Shown piece by piece: positions 16,779-25,822 of a stretch of DNA of 64,000 nucleotides. Positions within the stretch are counted from its first letter, which is position 1. Each line of letters opens with the position of its first letter. Below the pieces are notes generated by a model, which was not told where the DNA came from, did no database searches, and was given only the letters and a program-made list of their open reading frames with translations. The DNA comes from Bifidobacterium callitrichidarum (lineage in GTDB: Bacteria > Actinomycetota > Actinomycetes > Actinomycetales > Bifidobacteriaceae), in the NCBI RefSeq assembly GCF_003129905.1, contig NZ_QFFM01000003.1, forward strand, positions 62,001 through 126,000, in the 5' to 3' direction. A program made the translations under genes and the position numbers.

Positions 16779-18902
16779 ATGGAGAGAGCAGACCATCAAA
16801 CGTTCAAATGGGATACACCCGACTTGGAACTAGTTTTCCGATACAGTGATTCGACACCGGTCGAACTCACGACAGTACAGTCTGGAGAAACGAAAGCAGT
16901 TTTCTCTGACCCCCTACCTATTGTGGAGATACTTGCGGCAGGGCATGGACATCGACTATCAAGCGGCAGGCTTATAGCCACGCATATCGGAGCTGAACTC
17001 AGGTATAAGAATCATGAAGCCACCGTGTCTGATGGTAAATACCGTCTGACGGTATACCTTACCGATCCGGAATCCCACGTCAATGTGGAAGCCCACTATG
17101 AGACCTTCACCGGTTCTTCGACATTCCGCTCGTATATGACCGTAACCAACGCCGCAACTGCCGATGACACCATTGTTCTGGAATCCGTCACCAGTTGGAC
17201 AGCTGGCTTTGGCGCCCCGAACGCAGAGACTGACATCAATGCCTGGGACGTGCTCGAATGCGACAACGAATGGCTCGGCGAAGGCCGCTGGAAGCGTACG
17301 CATGTAACGGATTACGTGCCCGAGATGCATGAAAATCTCATCGGACACAACCAGCGTTACTCTCATACGGTCGTCTCAACCGGCACATGGTCTACCGGAA
17401 GCGGCGCACCTATGGGTGTTCTGGAATCAAACCAGCTGAAACTCGTATGGCTGTTCCAGATCGAACACAACGGTGCATGGCGTTGGGAGATCGGCAAGAA
17501 CGGCGACGACGGATACCTTGCGTTGTCGGGTCCGACGAATAACGATCATTCGTGGGAGAAGATCCTGAACTCCGGCGAATCGTTCACCACTGTTCCCGCA
17601 GACATCACGCTCGCGGCATCGTTCGACTCTGCCATGGAGCAACTGACTAAATACCGTCGAGCCACGCGAACCCCGCACGACGACAACCACAAGCCGCAGG
17701 TGATTTTCAACGATTACATGAACACCATCAACGGCGACCCGACCACCGAAAAACTGCTTCCTCTCATCCAGGGAGCATCGGCAGCCGGCGTCGAAGTGTT
17801 CGTAGTGGATTGCGGCTGGTACGACGACACCGGAAACTGGTGGCCGTCAGTCGGCGAGTGGAAACCCTCCAAGACCCGTTTCCCGAACGGTTTCAGCGAA
17901 GTCATGAGCGCCATTGCCAAGGCGGGGATGAAACCCGGCCTCTGGGTCGAGCCGGAAGTCATTGGAGTATTGAGCCCAATCGCAAGCAAACTTCCCGACA
18001 GCGCGTTCCTTAGCCGTCACGGTCACCGTATTGAGGAACAGCAACGCTACTTCCTTGATTTCCGTAGCCCGGAAGCATGCGAATACATCACCGGGGTCAT
18101 TGACAGGCTCATTAACGACTTCGGTGTCGCATACTTCAAGTTCGACTACAACGTGTCCCCCGGAAGCGGCACCGACATCAACAGCGACAGTTGCGGTGAC
18201 GGGCTCCTGGAACACAATCGTGCCTACAGCAAGTGGATTGACAGCCTCCATGAGAAATACCCTGACCTGATCTTGGAGAACTGCTCCTCCGGTGGTATGC
18301 GCATGGATTACGCACAACTCTCCCGGTTCCAAGTGCAATCCACTTCCGACCAGCAGGACTTCCGACTCTACCCGACCATCGCCGCCGCCGCCCCAATGCA
18401 GATGCTCCCTGAACAGGCTGCCAACTGGGCTTACCCGCAATCAACCATGAGCCAAGAGGAAATCGCTACCAACCTGAACACAACGTTCTTGGGACGATTC
18501 TTCCTCTCCGGTTATATCAACAGGATGGAGGACCAGCAGAAGAAACTCATAGCGCAGGCAGTTTCAGCATACAAGGAACAGGTCCAACCTGTTCTCCCGA
18601 ATGCGATACCTTTCTGGCCTACAGGATTGCCTCATTGGGATGATCCTGTCGTCTCACTGGGATTGAGGACTGACGAGTATTCGCTTGTGACCGTATGGGC
18701 ACGCAATCTTGCTCAACCCCAAATCTCACTGCTGAATATCCCCTTCTACCAGGGTGAAGAAACCGAAGTCTCAACCGTGTTCCCCATCGGTGACGGGTTC
18801 CCCGCATGGCCTGTCCATTGGAGCGATGAAAAGGGCATACTGTCGGTCTTCACCCCAGCAGACGGATACGTGTCCCGTACGTTCCGCATCAAGAACAAGT
18901 AA
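16779..18902 (+). CDS. aga: GH36 alpha-galactosidase
   Basis: Hydrolyses terminal alpha-galactosyl residues of raffinose-family sugars and melibiose in the cytoplasm. 707 aa from the ATG at 16779, which has GAGGAAG 5 nt upstream; the frame is open back to 16659 but that ATG lacks an SD and lies on the predicted promoter. N-terminal beta-sandwich, then a TIM barrel with the family motifs: VVDCGWYDD, GLWVEPEVIG, catalytic nucleophile Asp in YFKFDYN, CSSGG(M)R and acid/base Asp in STSDQQD. Length is normal for GH36. First gene of an operon with an ABC importer. Confidence 0.92.
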   Translation: MERADHQTFKWDTPDLELVFRYSDSTPVELTTVQSGETKAVFSDPLPIVEILAAGHGHRLSSGRLIATHIGAELRYKNHEATVSDGKYRLTVYLTDPESHVNVEAHYETFTGSSTFRSYMTVTNAATADDTIVLESVTSWTAGFGAPNAETDINAWDVLECDNEWLGEGRWKRTHVTDYVPEMHENLIGHNQRYSHTVVSTGTWSTGSGAPMGVLESNQLKLVWLFQIEHNGAWRWEIGKNGDDGYLALSGPTNNDHSWEKILNSGESFTTVPADITLAASFDSAMEQLTKYRRATRTPHDDNHKPQVIFNDYMNTINGDPTTEKLLPLIQGASAAGVEVFVVDCGWYDDTGNWWPSVGEWKPSKTRFPNGFSEVMSAIAKAGMKPGLWVEPEVIGVLSPIASKLPDSAFLSRHGHRIEEQQRYFLDFRSPEACEYITGVIDRLINDFGVAYFKFDYNVSPGSGTDINSDSCGDGLLEHNRAYSKWIDSLHEKYPDLILENCSSGGMRMDYAQLSRFQVQSTSDQQDFRLYPTIAAAAPMQMLPEQAANWAYPQSTMSQEEIATNLNTTFLGRFFLSGYINRMEDQQKKLIAQAVSAYKEQVQPVLPNAIPFWPTGLPHWDDPVVSLGLRTDEYSLVTVWARNLAQPQISLLNIPFYQGEETEVSTVFPIGDGFPAWPVHWSDEKGILSVFTPADGYVSRTFRIKNK

Positions 18903-18938
18903 CAGTAAACCTAAAAGAACGATTGAAAAGGTTGAAAA

Positions 18939-20295
18939 ATGAAGAACAATAGCGCAATGAAGCACATTGTTTCCGCTGCCGCATTCATAGCTGCCATGTC
19001 TATGCTGCTCGCCGGATGTAGCAATCCGACCGCGTCTAGCACTGACGTGGATACTTCGGCCGCCGATTATTGGCCGAAAGCCACCCAATCACTTGAAGGA
19101 ACGACCCTGAAGATGTGGGTGCCCCAGGCTGCAAGCAAGATTCCAGTCAACATGGTCAAGGAATTCGAGAAGGCCACCGGAGCCAAGGTTGATGTCGAAG
19201 TGATTCCCGACCCTTATGAGCAGAACGTCCAAACCAAGGTCACTACCGGAGACACTCCGAACCTTGCCCTCTGGCAGCCCACACGATCCATGCTCGCAGG
19301 TTTCATCGCCCAGGATAAACTACAGAAACTCGACAACGCCCCATTCGTGGACAACTACACCGAAGGCATGGCCGAAGCCGGAGGCATGGTCGACAACACC
19401 CGTTACGCGGCATTGTTCGGAGCCCCATCCGTAATGGGTGTCTTCTACAACAAGCAGGTCTTCGAAAAGGCCGGTATCACCGATACTCCGAAGAACTGGG
19501 ATGAGCTGGTCGAAACCGCCAAGAAGATCAAGGCGGCGAACATCGACGGCGTCGAATCACCGTTCTTCGAAATGGGCGGATCCCAGTGGGGTACACAGTA
19601 TTCGGTTCAAGTCCAGTTGGCTGAAGCCGCCAAGGATGGATTGTGGGATCGAGTGAACACCGGTAAGGAAAAGTTCACCGATAAGACCATCATGACCGCG
19701 ATCAACAACTACAAGGCGCTGTTCGATGAAGGTTTGGAAAACAAGGATGCAGGCTCCGCCAAAAACGACGAACAGGCTGCAGCATTGTGGAACGGTAAGA
19801 CGGGCATGATGATTGGCATCGGTGTCATGTTCAACATGGTTGCCGCACTGGCCAACAATGACAAAACGGCGCTCGATGAGAAGATTGGCTTCTTCCCGAT
19901 CTCGGCTGAAGGCAACATCGGCACCATCATTCCTGATGCGAACAATGGTGTTGTAGCTTTCAAGTCCGGGGACGACAAGAAGGATGCCGCCGCACGCCAG
20001 CTTATCAACTACTGGCTGAGCGACGGGTACGAGGGCTTCGTTAAGGACCAGAGCGCTGTTTCCGTCCTCAAGACCGTGGACTCCTCCCCTGATGTTCCTG
20101 AAGCTCTCACGGATTCCGCGGCCGCCATCAAGGATGGCGTGGGATCCATGCAATCCCTCGCCATCGGCAACCCCCGACTTGTACATCAACCTGGCTGACA
20201 TGATCAATGGCACCAAGACGCCGGAACAGGTCGGACAGGCGACGCAGGACCAGTTCGCTCAGCTCGCCAAGGCTCAAGGCGCGACTGGATTCTAA
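18939..20295 (+). pseudogene. ABC sugar-binding lipoprotein, frameshifted near C-terminus
   Basis: Extracellular solute-binding protein (family 1) for the alpha-galactoside importer. Signal peptide with lipobox LLAGC (Cys about 27), then a typical two-lobed binding protein. The frame runs to a stop at 20198, ending in a spurious tail (RLVHQPG) after IGN. The missing end continues in another frame to 20295 (PDLYINLADMINGTKTP... ATGF). The shift falls in CCCCC at 20171-20175; four C would restore a normal protein of about 451 aa. Either a real mutation, a sixth-base error, or a slippery site. The flanking permeases and enzyme are intact, so function may be reduced rather than lost: only about 38 of the last residues change. 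Confidence 0.85.
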
Positions 20296-20402
20296 AACTT
20301 CCCCGAATAAAAAGGGTGGTGGCAGGCAGGTTCTATCTCCTCTTCCACCAAGTCTGACACCACCCTCACTCCTTTTGCTTCTCCTGGTTCAAAGGAACGA
20401 TT

Positions 20403-21308
20403 ATGGCAAAACCAACATCGACAAGCCGTCACACCATCCTCATCAAACAGAACTATCCGCTCAGATTCCTAATCCCCGCGATAGCGTTCCTGCTTGTATT
20501 CTTCTTCATCCCGACAGTACTGAACTTCATCTATGCGTTCACTAACTGGTCCGCATTCAGTAAAACCATCAGCTTCAACGGATTTGACAACTTCATCACC
20601 CTGTTCACCAGCGGCACACTGCTCAGGGATCTGCGAATCACGCTCCTGTACGCAATCTTCGTCGGCATATTCCAGAACGTGTTCGGACTTGCCCTTGCGG
20701 TATTCCTTGAAAAGGACACGTTCATCAACAGGCTTTCACGAGTACTGTTCTTCGTCCCCGTCATCATGTCCGCTTTGGCAGTCGGATATATCTGGCAGGC
20801 CATTCTGAAAAGCGATGGTGCTCTGAACCAAATCCTGAGCGCATTCTCCGGGCATACTGTGGAAATCGCCTGGCTGGGCAACATCAACTGGACGTTGCTC
20901 ATCGTCGCCAGTATTCACGGATGGAAATGGATGGGTCTTGCGATGCTCATCTACTTGGCTGGCTTGAAGACAATCGACCCTGATGTCATCGAAGCGGCCA
21001 CCATAGATGGGGCATCCGGTTCGCAGCTGTTCTGGAAAATCAAGTTCCCATTGTTGGCACCGGCATTTACCTTCAACGTTGCCACATCGCTATTGGGCTC
21101 CATGAATGGATTCGATATCGTGCAGGCAACCACGCAAGGAGGTCCCGGTGGTTCGACGGAAATCCTGAACATCTTCATTTGGCGTACCTTCGGCCAAGGC
21201 CTTTACTCGCAGTCCACCACCATGAGCCTCGTCCTGTTCGTCATGGTCATGATTATCGCAGTACCTGTCATTTATCTGCTTCGTAGAAGAGAGGCGAAGA
21301 TCCTATGA
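20403..21308 (+). CDS. ABC sugar permease, MalF-type
   Basis: 301 aa, six membrane helices, with the EAA loop (EAATIDGASGSQLFWKIKFP) that docks the ATPase. One half of the channel fed by the binding protein upstream. The ATP-binding subunit is not in this cluster; MsmK-type ATPases shared between sugar importers are usual in such cases. The stop overlaps the next gene (ATGA). Confidence 0.92.
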   Translation: MAKPTSTSRHTILIKQNYPLRFLIPAIAFLLVFFFIPTVLNFIYAFTNWSAFSKTISFNGFDNFITLFTSGTLLRDLRITLLYAIFVGIFQNVFGLALAVFLEKDTFINRLSRVLFFVPVIMSALAVGYIWQAILKSDGALNQILSAFSGHTVEIAWLGNINWTLLIVASIHGWKWMGLAMLIYLAGLKTIDPDVIEAATIDGASGSQLFWKIKFPLLAPAFTFNVATSLLGSMNGFDIVQATTQGGPGGSTEILNIFIWRTFGQGLYSQSTTMSLVLFVMVMIIAVPVIYLLRRREAKIL

Positions 21309-22183
21309 GTTCCGCAACTTTCGGTCAGGTAAAAACCAATGAGCGAGTGACAGTAAACAAGAAATCACCTCTGGGTGAGATTATCCACACCATTCTTGCC
21401 GTCATTATCCTCATCATCTTCTTGGGTGTGCCTTTCTGGCTGTTGATTGTCACGGCCGGAAAATCCCAAGCCGAAGCCATCTCCCCTAACATGAGCCTGC
21501 CATCCCACTGGCAACTATTGGAGAACTTCAAAACCGTGCTCATCGACGGCAAAATGATTCAGGCGTTCTTCGGATCGGTAATCGTGACCGTGCCTTCGGT
21601 CCTGCTTACACTGATCTGTGGTTCCATGGCCGCATGGATCCTCGCACGCCGCACCACCAAGCCAATGGCCATCGTATACGCGCTGAGTATTTCCGGCCTG
21701 ATTCTTCCCCCTGCAGTCGTCACAGTCATGATGCTGCTGAAAATCATCGGATTATCCGGAACCGCACCCGGCATGGTCGGAGTATATGTCGGAATCTACC
21801 TTTCCACGGTCATCTTCTTCGTGACCGGCTTCATACGCACAATCCCAGTATCACTGGAGGAAGCAGCCAGGATCGACGGTGCCGGACCGGCGAGAATTTT
21901 CTTCACCATCATCCTTCCTCTGCTTGGACCGACGTTGGCGACTGCAACCATTCTGGTCACCTTGTACATTTGGAACGACGTGTTCTACTCGCTGTTCATC
22001 CTGTCCGGCAAGATGAACCTTCTCCCGCTCAACCTGTACAACGTGGCTTCCGCAGGCCTCTACCTCAACAACTGGCATCTAATCTTCGCCTACATTATCC
22101 TGATGAGCTTGCCGCTACTGGCGATATTCGCCTTCACACAGAGCAAGATCATCTCCGGTATTACAGGCGGAGCCGTGAAGTAA
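21305..22183 (+). CDS. ABC sugar permease, MalG-type
   Basis: 292 aa, six membrane helices, EAA loop EEAARIDGAGPARIFFTIIL. Second half of the channel; overlaps the upstream permease by 4 nt (ATGA), so translation is coupled. Confidence 0.92.
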   Translation: MSSATFGQVKTNERVTVNKKSPLGEIIHTILAVIILIIFLGVPFWLLIVTAGKSQAEAISPNMSLPSHWQLLENFKTVLIDGKMIQAFFGSVIVTVPSVLLTLICGSMAAWILARRTTKPMAIVYALSISGLILPPAVVTVMMLLKIIGLSGTAPGMVGVYVGIYLSTVIFFVTGFIRTIPVSLEEAARIDGAGPARIFFTIILPLLGPTLATATILVTLYIWNDVFYSLFILSGKMNLLPLNLYNVASAGLYLNNWHLIFAYIILMSLPLLAIFAFTQSKIISGITGGAVK

Positions 22184-22230
22184 ATAACATACACTAGAAC
22201 CAATAAACCGAGAATCAATGGAGACGCGAT

Positions 22231-23244
22231 ATGGTGAGAACAACAGTCAAAACAGCATCCATCAGGGATGTGGCAGCCTTGGCGGAGGTATCAGTTCCCA
22301 CCGTATCGCGTTTTCTCAACAACCCGTCAAGGGTAAGCGAGGAAAAACAGGAGCGGATCAGCCAAGCGATCGCAATGCTCGGCTATCGACCGAACCCGGT
22401 AGCCCGAGCATTGGTCCACAGGCAAATGCCATCGGTGGCAGTGTTCACGACCAATACCACGCTCTACGGTCCTTCCCTAGTATTCGAAGGAATCGAGGAC
22501 GCAGCGAGAGAAGAGGGACTCCCTCTTTCCATCTGTGTCCTCAACGGGCAAGACCGCTCAGACCTGCGCAAAAGCGCCCAACTTTACCTGGACCAGCATC
22601 CCTCCGGCGTAATCATGCTCGACTTCGACAACCTCGACATCGACATGACCTCACTTCTACCGGAAAACCTTCCAGTCGTAACCGTTGCCGGCGACGCAAA
22701 AAAAGCCAACAATCAAGTCACGCTGGGTGCCGAGCGAGGCGGATACGAAGTCACTAAATACCTATTGGAGTTAGGTCATAAGACCGTCATCCATGTCGCA
22801 CTCCCCCATGAAGGCGTCAAATACAGTCGCATGGCCGGATGGCATAAAGCATGCGAAGAATCTAATGCGCCGATCTATGCACCAATATCCTCCGACTGGG
22901 ATCCCGAAAGCGGGGTGAAAATCGGACATCGACTAGCCGAAGATGATAACGTGACTGCCATCTTCGCTGGCAATGACATCATCGCTTTAGGAATCATAAG
23001 AGGCTTGAACGAAGCAGGTAAAAAGGTCCCCGAAGATGTCAGCGTCATTGGCTTTGACGATCAACCATTATCTAAAATCTGGACACCAAAACTAACCACT
23101 TACCGAATGAACTTCATAGAAGGCGGTAAACAAGCTTTCAAACTACTCAGAACTCAAATCGGAGATAAACAAATCTCGACGGAAAACGGCCATGTTGTTG
23201 TGCCTGGTGAATTAATCGTAAGAGATTCGGCTAAGAATATCTAA
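22231..23244 (+). CDS. LacI-family transcriptional regulator
   Basis: 337 aa. N-terminal helix-turn-helix SIRDVAALAEVSVPTVSRFL followed by the hinge helix (NPVARALVHR), then a periplasmic-binding-protein-like effector domain with FAGNDIIALGIIRGL and VSVIGFDDQPLS. Last gene of the alpha-galactoside operon and probable repressor of it through the site at 16611-16628, with galactosides as inducer (inference). Confidence 0.92.
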   Translation: MVRTTVKTASIRDVAALAEVSVPTVSRFLNNPSRVSEEKQERISQAIAMLGYRPNPVARALVHRQMPSVAVFTTNTTLYGPSLVFEGIEDAAREEGLPLSICVLNGQDRSDLRKSAQLYLDQHPSGVIMLDFDNLDIDMTSLLPENLPVVTVAGDAKKANNQVTLGAERGGYEVTKYLLELGHKTVIHVALPHEGVKYSRMAGWHKACEESNAPIYAPISSDWDPESGVKIGHRLAEDDNVTAIFAGNDIIALGIIRGLNEAGKKVPEDVSVIGFDDQPLSKIWTPKLTTYRMNFIEGGKQAFKLLRTQIGDKQISTENGHVVVPGELIVRDSAKNI

Positions 23245-23257
23245 TAGAATCAAAAAC

Positions 23258-23291
23258 TATGGGCCCCTCCAAACTATTTGGGAGGCCCATA
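23258..23291. terminator. Bidirectional hairpin terminator between lacI-type gene and surface gene 8
   Basis: TATGGGCC-CTCC pairs with GGAGGCCCATA with one bulged C; lies between two converging genes. Confidence 0.75.
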
Positions 23292-23303
23292 AGTCGACCT
23301 ATA

Positions 23304-24025
23304 TTAGATGGATAGATTTCTCCTAAACAAGAATCCAATACCGAGCAGACAGATGACAGCTGAAGCTAAGCCAACCTGAGTTAAACCGGTCGGAGCTCCC
23401 GTAGTAGGCATTTGGGCTTGATAAGCTGCCTGAGTGTTCTTCGGTTTCCCTAACAGAAGAACACCATATTCCCGGTTATTTGGTCCTGACGATGCGGTTG
23501 TAAAAGTTACATCGGACATAATTGGCTCTGCAACCAAATTATGGGTTGTAGAGCCATCTCGTATGGGCATCACCCATAGTTGGCCTGTCTCATCAATCGA
23601 AAGCGCTTCTTTTTCGTAAATCAATCCACTCCATCTAGCTGAATGAAAAGTGATTTCACGAGAATTTAATATGTTGGGATCCGTATAACAAGCATCGGCA
23701 TTTTCTGACGATTTCTTTATTTCACCAGTTGCACCATTGTCAAATTGAAAAACGTTGCCTATGCTAGATACGGCGCACGGTTTATAATACAGTCCTGAGT
23801 TTGCGGCTGCTCGCGTGAAATACCCCACTCTTTTAAATGTGCCTGCAGGATATTGTTTAATCTCGGATTCTGAATATGCGTAGTACAGGTTATACGAATC
23901 ATCCGCAGCCTCCGCTTGTCGTGCCGCCAGTATTGTATATAAGCATCCCAAACACATGGTGACCGCAAAAATTATAGAGAGGAACTTAAGCCCCCCCCCC
24001 GCAACATTTCTCTTAAACGACTCAT
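23304..24025 (-). CDS. Phase-variable wall-anchored protein 8 (OFF: 10 G)
   Basis: Distant member of the family, 14 kb from the main cluster. SD TCTCTTGTAAGGAG, ATG 24025, spacer one codon longer than in the others (35 nt to CTTAAG with 10 G), still out of frame by one; translation ends after 17 codons, and 11 G would give 240 aa. The intact frame has signal core FAVTMCLGCLYTILA ending EA, a Tyr-rich domain with only 2 Cys and no InlB repeat, MPTTGAPTGL near 206, helix and RRN. That an unrelated ectodomain uses the same leader, tract and anchor supports a transferable cassette. Confidence 0.82.
23991..24000 (-). repeat. Poly-G (minus strand) tract, 10 (gene 8 switch)
   Basis: Ten C on the plus strand between codon 8 and CTTAAG. 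ON at 11. Confidence 0.9.
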
Positions 24026-24196
24026 ATAGGATTCTCCTTACAAGAGAGCATATTTACAGCCATATCAGCCGGCATTATTTTGATGGTTTTCCAAGACCTG
24101 ATTTGCATGCGACCGTCCTTGCCTTGCATGCGTTAACAATCATCGACGTTCCCGCAATCCCCATTAGATATGCTCGATCCAACGATTGGGGGAAAC

Positions 24197-24568
24197 ATGG
24201 ATGAGGATGAAACACTGCAGTTGGCTCGGTTCACGATTGATGGTGTCCCCGAGATAGGCGAAGTCCGCTTGAACGAGGATGGCTCCCTGACTGGTCTACT
24301 CGCAGAATTGGATGGTTCTGCGACTGAGGTTCTCTTACAGGATGCAGATGGTTTAATGACCGAGAATGTCAGTGATTTGGAGATTATCCGCGGCCATACG
24401 GATACTGAAATCGACCGGCTGCGTGAAATTGATTGGGATGCGCGTGCCAGTCGGTCGAATCTGATTGTTGATGGTTTCCGTGATGGCTTGTTGTCGGCTG
24501 AGTCGGCTGGCGGCTTGTTGTGGGAGCATTTGTTCGGTGATGGGTCGGTGTCGACGCCTAATCAATAA
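24197..24568 (+). CDS. Unknown small acidic protein
   Basis: 123 aa from the ATG at 24197, chosen for GGGGGAAA just upstream. Strongly acidic (pattern DGSLTGLLAELDGSATEVLL), no membrane segment, Cys or known motif. Cytoplasmic, function unknown. GAGCATAT/ATATGCTC copies lie at about 24046 and 24166, on either side of its upstream region. Confidence 0.6.
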   Translation: MDEDETLQLARFTIDGVPEIGEVRLNEDGSLTGLLAELDGSATEVLLQDADGLMTENVSDLEIIRGHTDTEIDRLREIDWDARASRSNLIVDGFRDGLLSAESAGGLLWEHLFGDGSVSTPNQ

Positions 24569-24681
24569 TGGTTTCCATTATCTATAAAATGGCGACACGC
24601 CACAGATTTTGCATCGACCAAAAACCCTCGTGCCTATCGTTTAAACCAACAACGCCAACATCGGGACGAAGGAGACAAACG

Positions 24682-25134
24682 ATGAAGGAAACTCGCGAGG
24701 TTACATACAAATGTGGGCATATCAGGCCGAGGAAGGTTGATCTCGACAATCTCGAAGAAGGCCTCGCCTACTACCTGAACAAGAACTGCCCGTCCTGTGC
24801 TTTTAAGGAAAGGCACGCCGCAGAGTACTCTGCGACTCCCGAGGAGCGTGCCGCGGAAGCCACGAAGGCTGCCGCATGGTGTGCGGCGAACGGTTGCTGC
24901 AAGCTGGTTGGGTCGGAGAAGCAGGTTGCTTGGGCTGAGTCGATTCGGTACAAGTTTATTTCGGCGAATGTCGCCGACCTGCAGAAGCTTGTTGACGATG
25001 GTGCAAGCCAGGAGATTCTGGATAAGGCGAATGCTCTGATCAACGAGCGGAAGAACAATTCCGACGTGAAATGGTGGATCAATAGGCGTTGGAGCAAGGC
25101 GATGTTGCACGATGTCGCCGCGTTGACTGAGTGA
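24682..25134 (+). CDS. Unknown protein with CxH...CxxC metal-site pattern
   Basis: 150 aa; SD GAAGGAGAC 6 nt before the ATG at 24682. Early Cys/His motif (YKCGHIRPRK ... NCPSCAFKERH, about 10-45) looks like a small zinc finger; the rest is helical and rich in Lys/Trp (WWINRRWSKAM). Probably nucleic-acid binding. Not assigned to a family. Confidence 0.65.
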   Translation: MKETREVTYKCGHIRPRKVDLDNLEEGLAYYLNKNCPSCAFKERHAAEYSATPEERAAEATKAAAWCAANGCCKLVGSEKQVAWAESIRYKFISANVADLQKLVDDGASQEILDKANALINERKNNSDVKWWINRRWSKAMLHDVAALTE

Positions 25135-25187
25135 TTGCGTGCTGTGGCGTCAACGGTGACGTCCGTTTCTAATTTCTACACTTATTG

Positions 25188-25206
25188 ATAACGATTCTTG
25201 TTATCT
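25188..25206. terminator. Small hairpin after the 150-aa gene
   Basis: GATAAC-GATTCTT-GTTATC, 54 nt after the stop at 25134, followed by TTATA. Confidence 0.4.
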
Positions 25207-25294
25207 TATATTCGGCCTCTGATCAACAACGCTGTTGAAATCCAGTGGCATATGTGTCGGAAAAATTCAATAGGGAACCCCAATCCCCTACCCC

Positions 25295-25501
25295 TTATTC
25301 GTCGTCGTCCTCGTATTCGTCGCGATGCCGTTTGGGTCTGCGTATGGTCATGTCGAATGGTAGGCCGTTTTCGCGTACGGTTGCGCGGCAGAATATGGTG
25401 ACGGCTTGGCTGAAGCTGATGCCGAGTTCGTTGAAGATTTCGGTGGCTTGGTCGCGTAGGTCGCGGTCGATGTTGATGCTGGTGGGGATTTTGGCTGCCA
25501 T
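25295..25501 (-). CDS. Orphan DinJ/RelB-family antitoxin-like protein
   Basis: 68 aa; AAAGGAAC upstream of the ATG at 25501. Ribbon-helix-helix pattern (MAAKIPTSINIDRDLRDQAT, then LGISFSQAVTIFCRATVREN and GLPFDM) typical of DinJ/RelB antitoxins. The C-terminal tail is short and charged. No YafQ/RelE-like toxin follows, so it is a solitary regulator or relic. It shares TIFxxAxVRENGLPFDMT with the RHH gene at 44406. Confidence 0.8.
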   Translation of the reverse strand: MAAKIPTSINIDRDLRDQATEIFNELGISFSQAVTIFCRATVRENGLPFDMTIRRPKRHRDEYEDDDE

Positions 25502-25822
25502 GGTTGGGGTTCCTTTGCTTGTGGTTCTTGTTTAGTTTAACGCTTGTTTTAGTGGTTTTCTTCCGGTTTTTGGGTTTGTGGTTGTGTTTTTAGTGGTTTC
25601 TGCATTGGGTGCGGACGTCTGATGTTGGCATTTCAAACCGGTTTGATTGGCGTGAAAACCTTTGTTTTATAAGGGGTTTCGCGGTTTTAAGGCTTTGCTG
25701 TATTGTCAAGCGCGACACGCCGAAGACTTGAGAAAGATTTGCTTTTTAGTGGAATCCCACTAGCTTTATAGGTAACAGGAGCCCACCAAGGGCGACACCA
25801 CCACACAGCGAAAGGATCTCCA
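25502..25822. promoter_or_regulatory. Intergenic region with a 14-bp palindrome, upstream of CAP protein
   Basis: No gene. TCAAACCGGTTTGA (25633-25646) is a perfect palindrome and could be an operator for either divergent gene. TAGTGG/CCACTA (about 25748-25762) is a small stem nearer the start of the 1059-aa gene, whose SD is GAAAGGATC. Confidence 0.45.
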
